From NCBI GenBank assembly GCA_023333565.1, contig JAJKFH010003821.1, positions 310,001 to 374,000 of the forward strand: a stretch of 64,000 nucleotides of DNA. Reading direction: 5' to 3'. Of the stretch, positions 37,531-49,000 are shown piece after piece. The stretch is from Puffinus mauretanicus. Lineage: Eukaryota > Chordata > Aves > Procellariiformes > Procellariidae. The translations under genes were made by a program, and so were the position numbers. The notes under the pieces were generated by a model that was not told the origin of the DNA, made no database searches, and worked only from the letters and a program-made list of their open reading frames with translations. The first letter of the stretch is position 1. Each line of letters opens with the position of its first letter.

Positions 37531-39817
37531 GCCTCTGTTGTCAATTCACTGAGAGCCCAAAGGCTACTATGTTCTGGGGTGGAAGCTACTTTAGCTGAGA
37601 ACCTTAGAAACCCTAGACTGGATTTTTTTTTTTTAATGGAATTTCAGTAAATAATGATGTGATTAGGCTTTTTCCTTTGAATTCAAACATACAAAAAATT
37701 CTTGCCAGTAGTGAAGTAATTTTACATTAACAGCTTCACTTGTAGGAAAAATACAAACAATTTTATTAGCTAAGAATTCCACCTAGACAAAAAGTCAGAG
37801 TGGGGACAATAATTTCCCTAAAGTTTTTGTCCTGTTGTATCCACTTCAGGCTGCAATATTTTCCTCTTTTCTGTTGTTGCCCATCATTTGATATTTGGGC
37901 CAGAGGCATGCCAAGCTTAGTGCCTCTCTCTGAACCCTGTGGAGAGATGACTGCCGTATCATACTCTGTTGGACCTGAGTACATGCCCTTCCCAACAAAT
38001 AGGACCTCTGTGTACCAGCCAGATGGTCCTGAGAATTACCCAGACGTGATAAGATTTGTCCCTTTGTCAGTTTTCGCCTTCTCCTCCCACCCACGTTTGT
38101 CTTACTCCAGTGATGTGCAAGCTGTGTTACTAGCTGCATTCACTGAACCGTAATGGCTGCCTGAGATGGTGTTTGGATACATAGATGAGAAGCTTGATCA
38201 AAGGGCATCCTGCTTCTGTGAGCAGAGCCACTTCTGGGGAAAGACTCCTTCACTGGGGGGACTTGGACTTTTCCAGGGACCTGAAATTACATCAGAAACA
38301 CATCTGCTAAGATGACTTCTTCCTGGCTTTTACTGCAGTCTTGCCATGCTTTTCACCTTTTTTTTTTCCTAATTGTTTCCACTGCTATCCATCTTCTCTT
38401 CCATTCCCTCCTCAGGTATAGTAGTTCAATCATGGGGAATTAAAGCCAGGCATTACTGAATTCTAATCTCAGCTTTCAAATGGTGATTTGGAGAAAAATT
38501 CAGTCTGAGTTACTCGCAGCAGCATGTAATGCTTTGCTGAGGGTCTGTGAGCATAGTTGTACTGCCATGCAGACGAATAACTTATCCATGTTAATGGACT
38601 CTTGACTTTGCATCTGACTGCTGGTATCATAATCATACCTATGGGTTCAGGCTCCACTATGAGACTTGACAGTGGGGTTCCTGGAGAAAAAATGTGTCCC
38701 TTTTCCTTCTAATCCTCCCCACCTGAATCAACAAGCTGGCCCTGCTGGAGAAAAAAACCCCAGTGAACAACCCACAGCAGGAAAGTACTGTAGACAGCAT
38801 ATGGGACATCCTTGAATGGTAAAGCAGTCCCTCCAAATGTGGGGACAGCTGGACACATGGATCACCATGAGCCTAGGTACTGTCTTCTTGAAATAGAGAC
38901 CATGTCTGGATTAGTGAAGGTCTCCTAGGTATGCTGTCATCAGACAGTAGTATTCCCGTACTCAGCTTCTACTTAGATTGTCATTTACAAAGGAAAGTTT
39001 GGGAGCGAGGGAGTGGAAGTACAAACTTCTTAGGACTGTGAGGTAAGTGGTGCCCTTTGTCTTTTTTCTTTGCAGTTTCAGATGATCTCCCTGCTTCTCC
39101 ATGAGGGCTCACAGCCTTGCTGGGCTCTGAAGGCCTCTAGGACTCTCTTCCGTACATTGACTGTAATGACTTTTCTGTAGCCTCAAAGTGTGGAGACCAT
39201 AACAGGCTTCAGTGACTCAAGTGGTGTTTGGGAGGTCAGCCTGAAGACTGGTGGTGATCCATTCAGCTGCCTCCTAACAAGAGCTCAACATAACACTGAA
39301 GTGGATAGGTAGCCTAGGAATGACCTAGGCAGGTGGGATGCATGCACCAGTCAGTAGAAAGTGTGTCATACCTTCTCCAAGCAGACCAGCCATCTTAATG
39401 TTCTCTCAGTGCAGCCAGTCACGATGCCTCACAGGCTCCCACATGCTCTATAAGGGCCCGCAGAATTACGGAATGGTGTCCCTCTGTGTTAGCTGCTATA
39501 AACGCCTAAAGAAGCTCAGCTATTGCCAGAGTATACCATTGACAGCAGAGACGGCTGTGTCAGGGAGCTTCATGTGACTCTCTCTTTCCTACCCTAACTG
39601 CCAGTTTCCCCCATCCCACACTGAATCCCTCGGTAAGGTGTAAGCCAGGTACATCCAGGGAGCTGAAAACAATGGCTACATTCTAGGGCTCCAAGGTGGG
39701 AGTCCTGCGGGAGGTATAATCCTACTGCAGGAATGTCACTGGCTTTCTGGTACATGGCCCAACTTCATCTCAAAGTTTGTACATGTTCACAGCTGTCTTG
39801 GATTTGGAAGACAGTGT

Positions 39818-39844
39818 GGTCCTACCATGAGGTATGGTAGGACC
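39818..39844. repeat. Perfect inverted repeat, 11-bp arms, 5-nt loop
   Basis: GGTCCTACCAT, then GAGGT, then the exact complement ATGGTAGGACC. Pairing ends at the outer bases. A uniform-base estimate gives about 0.1 perfect 11-bp stems with loops of up to five bases per 64 kb, so this one is somewhat surprising. Too short for a microRNA precursor. Confidence 0.9.
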
Positions 39845-40210
39845 CCAAAACCACTTCTCAAGAGAGGATAGACTGAAGTAAATCAAAGCATAATCAGACC
39901 ATCATTATTAAATTAATAGTTTGCTTCCCAGATGATATATCTATAGCTCCTGACAGTCCCTCTGTCTTTCAGTCCTCCAGACTGAATGTTATATTTTTTG
40001 GTGTAAAAGAATCAATTCAGGTGCATGACAAAACTAGAAAAGTTATTTTGTTTACCCATGAAGTGAGGACAACACTGTGAAACATGGCAAAACATCAAAA
40101 GGGGAAGATTTCTATTGTGATCGTTTCCCATCAGAACATGGGCATCTTCAGACTAATTTTTTTGCAACCTATCCCCTCAACCTTTCAGCAGCCCATCTGG
40201 AAGCCTCCTT

Positions 40211-40244
40211 GGTATACATACCCTTAGGTATACATACCCTTAGG
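40211..40244 (+). repeat. Exact 16-bp tandem duplication
   Basis: GGTATACATACCCTTA occurs twice in a row followed by GG, a recent-looking replication-slippage duplication. Confidence 0.92.
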
Positions 40245-41183
40245 ACTATATAAGGAGTCTTCATTTTCTTTTACAGGTAACTTCAGATATTTTGGTCTTC
40301 ATTTCCAAGTTAGAATGAAAACCAACATCTGAGCACCTGAGTGCTCCAAAACCTTTTTCTGCTTAATTCTTGTACTGATAATTTGAGGGTGATTAATAAA
40401 TTGTTTGAGGAATTCTCAGAAAACAACATGGATGAGCCTGTATGACCATCAGCTCCCTTTTCAGTCAATAAAGAGAAATAGGTACTTTGGGCTTATGATT
40501 AATCTGATCTTTTCCAGGTATTCACTTAGGAGGAGATGGCTTGTGTCCTGTAAGTGCTTATTTCTCTCTGCTGAGAAGGCACAAAATCTAGGTGCCTGTC
40601 TCAGGCTTTAATGCACCTATTGTAGGTATCCATGGAGAAGAGTGATGAATGCCAAAGGATTAGGACTCTGATAAGTTTCTGCAGGAGATCCTCTTGTGGG
40701 GAGCATGTCTGCTTTGGAAAAAGTAATGGACTGGTATAAAACTGCTTCTTTTTTCATCAAGCCCTTACATAATGAATCTGCTTCAAAGAAAGTAGACCAG
40801 TCGTCTTTTGTGTGTTTGTGTGTTCAGTTTCTTACATACACATTCCTTGCTGGAGGAAAGCTTCCAGTTATTTTCTGAGATTTGACATGCTTCTTGGCTT
40901 ATTACACCTAAAACATGTCCTTCTCCCAAACCTGGATCCTATCTATCACAACACAGAGAGATCCCCAGGAGCACTCATGCAACTGAAAGGGTTATATCCA
41001 CTTGCTTTCTCATTACATCCGTCAAACTCGTAAACCAACAAGTAGAAGTCCATTGTTCGTCTTTCCTACCGGCAACCTTAATACCCTGAAACTGTTCTCC
41101 TCTCACCTATCCCTTGTTGTACATTTCCTCCATGCTGTTCCTTTCAGCTAGGCTCCAAACCATCACACTATTGCAACTCCTCC

Positions 41184-41198
41184 CCACCACCACCACCA
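41184..41198 (+). repeat. (CCA)5 trinucleotide repeat
   Basis: Five uninterrupted CCA units in a C-rich patch. Confidence 0.9.
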
Positions 41199-42699
41199 TT
41201 AGTGTGGTCCATTGTCCTAATATATACCTGATGTATATGTTTGATCCATCACAAAGACACATCCTACCCATCACATCCCATTCATAAAGATGCAGCTTCC
41301 TAGCCTAATCCCTGTCTTTTCACCCAAATTTTTGGCCGTGACTGAGATACAGAGAAATGAAACACCAGTCTGGCCATTGTGAGTCTGATTAACCTAAGAA
41401 CTATGATTTCCTTTAGCCAGAATATCCCTAAGAGGTTACGTGATTTTGGGGTAACAAGTGCCGTGCATGTATTAGTATATATAGTGGAATTTGGTAGTGG
41501 GGGAGGCTTGGTCAACACCCTTTTCAGCACAGGATGAGGCATGCCTCATTTAAAAAACAGTTAAGGTAGCTGAGTCAGTTTTGATTAATTCTTCTCATTT
41601 CTTCCTTTTTTTCTTGTAAGTTTACCCGAGACTGAACACATCCATTTCCATCTTTCCATATCTTAGAGTTACTGCTTTCTACTGCCAACCCCCAATACCT
41701 GATGTATTTCAGTGGGAAAAGGCAAAACAATCTCTCTTTGACATGGAAATTATTCTCATAGTTATTTTTATTGATTAACTGAATAAAAAGAACATGAAGC
41801 CCACATATGGCCCAGTGTCTGACAATCTGTTATTATTTCAGCCCCAGAAAACAATAGCGATCTTAGATATAGTTGTGCCAACTACCTTCTCTCCCTCTAA
41901 GTTACACCAGAAAAAGCCCCCTCATATAAAACCTAATGCAAGAGTTTTTTCCTCCCCATTAGGCACTGTGCACTACTGTGGAGGGCAATATGTAATGTGT
42001 GACTATCGTGCTCCAGCATTACAAGGAATGCTTCGCACAGCAGAAGTAACTTGTGCATAACTTTCAACAAATGGGTAACCTCTCAGGGATACCACATGTA
42101 GGTATTTGAATGAGTCTGCCTGGGATAGAGGGGTATCCCAAGTCACTGCTCCTGGAAGTGCTTTCACATTTCTGTGTTTAAAATTCAGTGGCCCACGTGC
42201 CAAAAGCACACTGAGAAAAGGAATTGCAATTCCTCCCATCACCCGCAGGCTAAAGAGTCAGACTATGTCTTCCTCAGGCCATCAGGCCCTGAGTGTGGTC
42301 CAGTCCTGGTTTTGTGATGACTATGACACACTGAGAAAGTGTGAGCATAGTACCCATCTTCTTGGGCTCAGAATCAGGATGTTCCACCTTCTGGGCATGT
42401 GCTCCAGACCACTGTACAAAAGGTAGCTGCTAAACTGCCCCTGAGACAAGTGCCTCATCCACAACACAAGGTGTTTTGGAGCATGTGGTTCAGGCTGACC
42501 ACAGTATGTACATCAGGACAAGCCAATGTGCCAACTGGATGAGCAGGGAGGTACTGACTAATGTGAGACTCCTCAATGGAACGTAAGAGCAGGAGACATC
42601 ATGGACAGTCTGGTCAGGCTCAAAGACAGAGAATGTTAAAATTGTAATTTTTAAGCAGAATTTAGCTCAGCTGTATACGCCACTTTTAAAGCTTGAAAT

Positions 42700-43095
42700 A
42701 ATTTCCTGTGTACCACGGCTGTTATGTTGCACCCCATTTCCCTTATATTCTGCCCACCAGCTAAAGCATACATTGCACAGAAACCTGCCCTCTTACTTGG
42801 AGAATAAGACTGCAGTTCCAATCTCTGGTTAGGACTTTGTTCCAGTGCTTTGGTACCCTTGCTTTCAAGAAATGGTGTCTTATTTCCAATGTGAATTTGT
42901 CTGCCTTTCATTCCCAACGCCGATTCTTGCTAAGTCTTTGCTATACAAAAGACCCCTTTGGTATTTTCTTCCCATGAGGGTACTTACATACCATAATCAA
43001 ATGACCTCTCAGTCTTCTTTTTGATACGCTAAACAGATTGAGCTCTTTAAGTCTGTTATGTTCCCAGAAAAAGCATCTTTTCCGAGCACCTGTCA
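42700..43095 (-). mobile_element. Ancient CR1-type LINE remnant, minus strand
   Basis: The plus strand contains the reverse complement of a heavily decayed CR1-like ORF2 region: TGACCTCTCAGTCTTCTTTT followed by GATACGCTAAACAGATTGAG and CTCTTTAAGTCTGTTATGTT, which corresponds on the minus strand to the family stretch around LKELNLF.l.....RgHLI. Upstream words (GACTTTGTTCCAGTGC, CCAATGTGAATTTG, TTCCCAACG) also fit the older CR1 lineages I recall. No frame is preserved. The exact ends and the subfamily cannot be fixed by eye. Confidence 0.5.
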
Positions 43096-46000
43096 CTCCC
43101 ATGTGGCAATCTCATATCTAAGCAGGACAGTCCATGCATAAAGCTGAGAAAGCAGCATCTTCAGAATACTTTGGGCAGTTTGCTTTTGTTTCTCTCTCTT
43201 CTTTTAAAAACAGGCAGGTAAATAAGCAGATATTATAAGCTAAAAGGTATTTCAAAGTCTCTGTGTCTTCTGGCAGGCAGAAGGGAAGCTACTGCTTTGG
43301 GTTTGGGTGTTTTTTAAATTCTTACACCTTTAACAGTCATTTCTACTTAAATGCAATAAAAATAAACTGATTTGCATCCATGCTGCATTCATTTGTAACA
43401 CACTGCTGATGTAGTGGTAGAAAATGAGGCTTTCCATTTAATCCACACCGTTCATTTTAGTATACATTGCAAGAATTTGACAGGCTGTCTCCTGAAACCA
43501 GAATCCTTAAAATAGAACCAAGATTAGGTCAGGACCTTTTCCAGGTTTCTTTTTCTTTTGGCATATGTGTGTTTCATATTTGGGTTTTTGTTTTGGTTTG
43601 GGTTTTTATCCTTCCTTTAATATATTAGTCAGCACATTTTTGGGGGTTAAGGCTCCTCTTACTTTATGCCTACATTTCCAACATCTGTTTTGGGTTGGCC
43701 TCAAACTCCTCTGTTCCGTATCTTCCAGTTCTTTATCTCAGAGCATAATGAATTGCGGTTTACCCTTTTCCCTAGATAATACAACCTGATCGCTACTGAT
43801 GGTAAATGATAGTGATACCTTCTGTAAAGCTCCACTGCCAGTCCCAGTTAAAAGAAAAGTTAGTTTAAACTGAGTAAAATCTAATGCAAATATGAATTTG
43901 CAGCCAGCTTCTATTTCTATTTCTACTTCAAACTTTCTGACAGACCATTAGTTTTGGTAATATTTAGTCAAAGAGTTTCAAGAAAAGGCTGATCTGCTGA
44001 GACACTGAGACAGTGAAAAAATGTAACACCCATCAGGAGTCAAGGAGAAGGTGAAACAAAATGATTCTTGCTAAAATGCATCTGAATGCAAAAGAAAACC
44101 TGGAGTACAAGACTACCACATGGTAAGCCTAAGCTGTAGGCTGGGTTTGTATGCCCTGTCTGCACAGTTAAATACTCAAACCTGACCTAGAATTCCCTCT
44201 AGCCCAGTTTTCTGGTCATCAAAAGTTCTCAGAAATTGAAAATATTGCCAATACAGTAAAAAGAAACCATATTCTCTCATTCTTGTTCTATGAGGGTAAC
44301 AACAGTTGGTTTGTTTTATCATTTTTTCCATCAGTGACAATAAAAACTTCTTTTATTGTTTTTCAGTTCATTCTGGGCACAAAGTTCCCTACTGGGGAGC
44401 CAAATAATAAAATCCTTCCATCCTTGCTCAGGGGCTCACTTGGAAATGGCTGGGCAAGATTCCCTGCATGTGGCTTAACATTACAGAGCTGTAGATGACC
44501 ACCCTAAAAGGAAAGAAGTTTAAAATACTAGTCACATTGTCCATAGAAAGATGTCATTCATTATCCCATTTGAATCTTCATCCTGCAGAGGCATATGTTT
44601 CTGTAGATTACAGAAAAAGAAAGTGCTCCTGTCTGGTTTATTAAAATGGTTGGGGTTTCACTGGGGTTTTTCACAGCTGGGATAGCCACCTGAACTCCCT
44701 TCCTGTGATGCATCGAAGTCATAAGGATGTCTCTGAGGATTGACCAGCGGCAGTGAAAAGTATTGTGTCAGTTCTGTATTACTGCAGAGTTTTTAAATGA
44801 GCAACATTTTCTGGTTAAAAATAGATGCAAACATGCTGTCCTGTTCCCTGTGCTCTAGATGTAAAGAACCACTTAATTAAGCTAATTAGGATAATTAAAT
44901 CCCTAGGCCATGAGAGTGCTCTCGTTCAGTTTTCCTTGGGAAACTGCAAGGTAACTGAAATGGGTTAACATGGTCACTATTTGGCATAACGCTGCCGAGA
45001 AGCCAGGGCAGTGAAAAAACCTCTCAGGACAGCATCTCACATGAATTAGACTGGAATTATTTCAAGAAAAACTCCCCCGTAATGTTCAAGCAGGGTTGTT
45101 TTGTACTCATGCTTTCTTCTTGTTGTGCTTTCACATTAGTGCCTTTTCTATTACTGCTTTGCTTTGATTTCTGTCACATCTTTTATTGTATAACGATTGC
45201 TCTTTCAAGAAACCTGATCTGCATGAAGGTCTGAAGCTACTGGAACACTTATAAAAGACCACATGCTACTAGGCAAACAAAAGCCTACAGTAAAATATCC
45301 CCGAACTCTAGGAAGAAGTTTCCTGCTACTTCACTCTGAGCTTGGCCAAATGACTTTACTTTCTCCTCTTCTCCCCACTTTCATGCATGCTGCTTAGATC
45401 CCTTGGCTTCCTGGATTATGTTACTCCATACAGCTTCTGTAAATGAGACGGAGTTTGTAGAAAAAGAAACTGCATGCAGATCCACAATTACATTACTTTA
45501 ACAGCACAGCTTGATGTATTCAGCAAATAAAATATAGTCTTCACTGGTGGTAGAAGACAAAACTTAGCTTCCACCAGAATGCCCTAATTTGCCCTAATGT
45601 TCTTTCGTCTCGGTCTTCCTAGTGATCAGTAGACTAGCCGCCAAGGATCCATGCTGTGCTGAAAGGAAGCATACAGAGTTCAAAGCACTTCAGCCTTAAT
45701 GCAAAGCCCTCATTAAGAAACATGAATTGCAGTATTTGATATTGTAAAGTTATAGGCATTGAAAAAAGTGAATGCAATAACTATGAAAAACACCACAGAC
45801 AAAAAACCCTTGTCCTTCCAACAGTCCAAATTTAAATCCTACTTTGGTGCCTCCAAGAAAGATCCCAAATTTTGGTGAAAAAGGTCTACTGGGCTGGTAC
45901 TTGCTTCTTGGGTACAAAAGGCAGAAGAATCGGGATGGATATTTTTCTTAAGGTCAGGTTTTCTTGTGTTTGTACAGACAGGGTTGCATCATAGTCTCTA

Positions 46001-49000
46001 TTCAGTCTTACAGATTTTTCTGGGAAAATTTCAGGAGTGGAAGGTAACTGACAGAAGAGAAGTAGAGTTTATCAGCAAGGTCTGATTAAAACCACAAACA
46101 AACAAACACACAAGAATTTACTTGTGACACTTGTATGAGACATGGTAGCTGGTTTTCATTTTGCCTCTTGTCCTTTGCCTGCTGGAGGTCTCAAAAGAAC
46201 ATTTACTGTGCTGCGACCTGTTTCATTTCAGTATCATACTTAATCTCTTGGTAAAGTATTTATGCTAATTTAATGAAGCATAGAAAAGACAGGCAATGAT
46301 AAATATGAACCTATGTCAAGTGGGTCTTGGATGTGTAAATTTCCCCCAAAATGCTCATCATTAATAACTGCCCTTAGTTATCCCTCTGGTAATAGTACCC
46401 TTGAGTCTGATGAGCTATTGTGGCAAATGACAATCATTTAGCTTCATTTCATCTTCCTGGAAACAGTCCCTTTGAATTTAACTCACTGAAGAATCACTCC
46501 AAAGATTTTTATGATCCCCAAAATGTACACATTAGCTGAATGGCTTCACATAACTTTTCTTTAAGTTGGCAAAATCAGAAAATGTGTTCCCAGGACTATA
46601 CTGTAACCTACATCTGCCTGTTTCCTTGGAGATTTTTTTTTTTAAGCTTGGGGGTATTTTTCATTAAAAAAAACAACAGAAACATAGAACTATGGCTGGA
46701 TTGTTGCTGATGAATTTGTTTGTTTGGTTGTTTTTTTTTCCTTTTTTGAGCAAATCTACAGATTCACCAATCTGTCTCATTAAACTAACAGAATTAAGAC
46801 GTATCTATAGGAAAGGCACAGCACGAGTTAAGGGAAGGTTTTACATCATTTCTCCGGATATCAAAACATCTAATTCAATTGCGATGAAACATTGTTAAAC
46901 CTCAGGTCATTTGAATGTTGAAGCAAAATATTCCCTTTAGAAATTTCACAGCTATTAGCCTTGAGTTACCAGTGATGAATGTTTCTGGAGCTGTAAAATT
47001 TCTTCAGACCCAAGAGCACATTTTACCCTAGTTTATTGTGGTCTTTTTGTCTCCTTGAAGAGGGGCCATCATTACTGATTAGCTGTGTTAATGCAGTGCA
47101 GTGCAATAACTACATATACCAGTGTCCACTTTCCTCAGGTTAGAATTTGAAAAATATTGTTCTTTCATAATGCTGCATCCTGAATGGAAATAAAACTTGT
47201 GACACTAGCCCCTGATGAAAATAGGCTTTCAAAAGCAAATACAAGCTGTCCTCCTCTATTCTGCTTTAGCTTTCAACATGTTCCTGATACGGATGAACAT
47301 ACTGGGTGCATGGATATGTTTCTCTTTTCTTGATTGCAGAATGCTAATCGTTTTTGTGTCACTAGGATTACATTAAACATTCTAGCTGGGTTCACACAAT
47401 AGATTTATTCCTTTACACATTGTCATAGACTTTATTAACTGGCTGGAGAAAGGTCCTTTTTCCTCTTAGAAATATGGTCTGGTTTGGGCACAGGATTAAA
47501 GTATTTCTCATGATGTGTTATTAAGATATTTATGTTCTGATGACTCACAGGTCTGCTCTAACATGCTTCATCTGTCCCACCTTCCATGTTCTATAGGCCT
47601 CTCTACTCTCATTCTTCCTGGCTCTTTAGACCATTTCCAACCCCAGACATTTTCTCCTCTACAACATTTAGTAGATTATTTCCCAACCTGTTAGCTAAAA
47701 ATCACATCCACTTCCCCTCCTCACAAGCATGTCAGCCACACTCTTCCTTCGCAAAACTTAACTTCTGGTAGCCCTTTATCCCCATGTTGTTCAAGTGAAT
47801 ATACTGAGTGACTACTCTGCCATACCTTACCTAGCTTCTTCGAATTCCCAGCAGCTTTACTCATGTCTCATCTACAATCTCTGTTGCAAGCACTGGAATA
47901 ATTGGATATCCATGTGTCTTCCTTAGCACTCTAAATCATGATGAAAAATGTAATATTAATAGAAAAGGAAGTTTTCCAACTGTAATTGATTTCCATTGCA
48001 ATACATACATGACCAAACCACAGGATGTGGTGCAAGCTTACTTGAAAATTATGACAAAGGCAGAATAGTGGACATCATTAGCACAGATCAACAAGTGCCA
48101 TTGCTAAGAACATCTGACATCACTGCTTCAGGTACTAACATTTCTTAGGGGAAGATAAGGCAGTAGCTCTCCATGCATAATAGCTGGTGTTTTCATATCT
48201 GTGTAGACATACACTAGATGTACACAGATAACAGACAGGTACCAGATGCTTTTTCCTTGCTTTATGTGGAAAGGTAAATCTAGGCCGGTTCTCTGATTTA
48301 TTTATTATTATTTTTCTGTTGTCTAACAATGGCAGCATTGTGGCTGTAATATGACATTACTCAAATGCAGAGAATCAATGAACATGAAGAAACCATTGCA
48401 GCTCTTATCTGGCAAACAGAAGGAGCCTGGAAAAGCTTAATACATTATTCAATAGCAAGTAGTGGAATCACAGAGGTAGCAGATGCAAAAGATTCATTGT
48501 ACAAGATACTCAGCTCCTCAACTGAGTATATGGCATGCTCTTGAAACCCATTAAAAACATTAGTATGCCAAAATGGTGATAAAAATCTTAAGAAAACTGC
48601 ACTCAAAATAAACTTGATTTGGGATTATACCTTTCCACGCAGATTTTATTTGCTTGTTTGTTTTAGTAGCACTTAAATACTTTAAGTACATTTAATTTAG
48701 ATTTATTAAGATATTTAATTCATATAAAATAAATACTTTATAACTGAGAACATACTTATTTTAGAATAATATAACAGAAAAAAAACCCACATAACAGTAA
48801 GATTATTTAATTATAGAGATTAAGATATATTTGTTAAATCACAGGGGAATATGCTTTCACATGCAGGCTTTAAATTTGCTTATGGAGCCATGCATAGCCA
48901 AAAGTATGTGTGGTCAAATTTGCATCTACAGATTGTTTAGTTAGCCCTCTGATTAGCCAGCTTCTATGGGCAAAAGCATGCAGCTTGCTCTAATTCACTA

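Larger units (their letters stand above)
36346..42699. other. Non-coding stretch, no supported gene
   Basis: Unique DNA with simple repeats: a broken T run ending in TTTCAG (37201-37220), (TG/TA)n at 37513-37530, T12 at 37623-37634, a perfect 11-bp-arm hairpin at 39818-39844, a 16-bp tandem duplication at 40211-40244 and (CCA)5 at 41184-41198. The longer frames (37800-38153, 41794-42060, 42106-42426) are unrecognised and have no coding signature I can defend. Confidence 0.6.
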
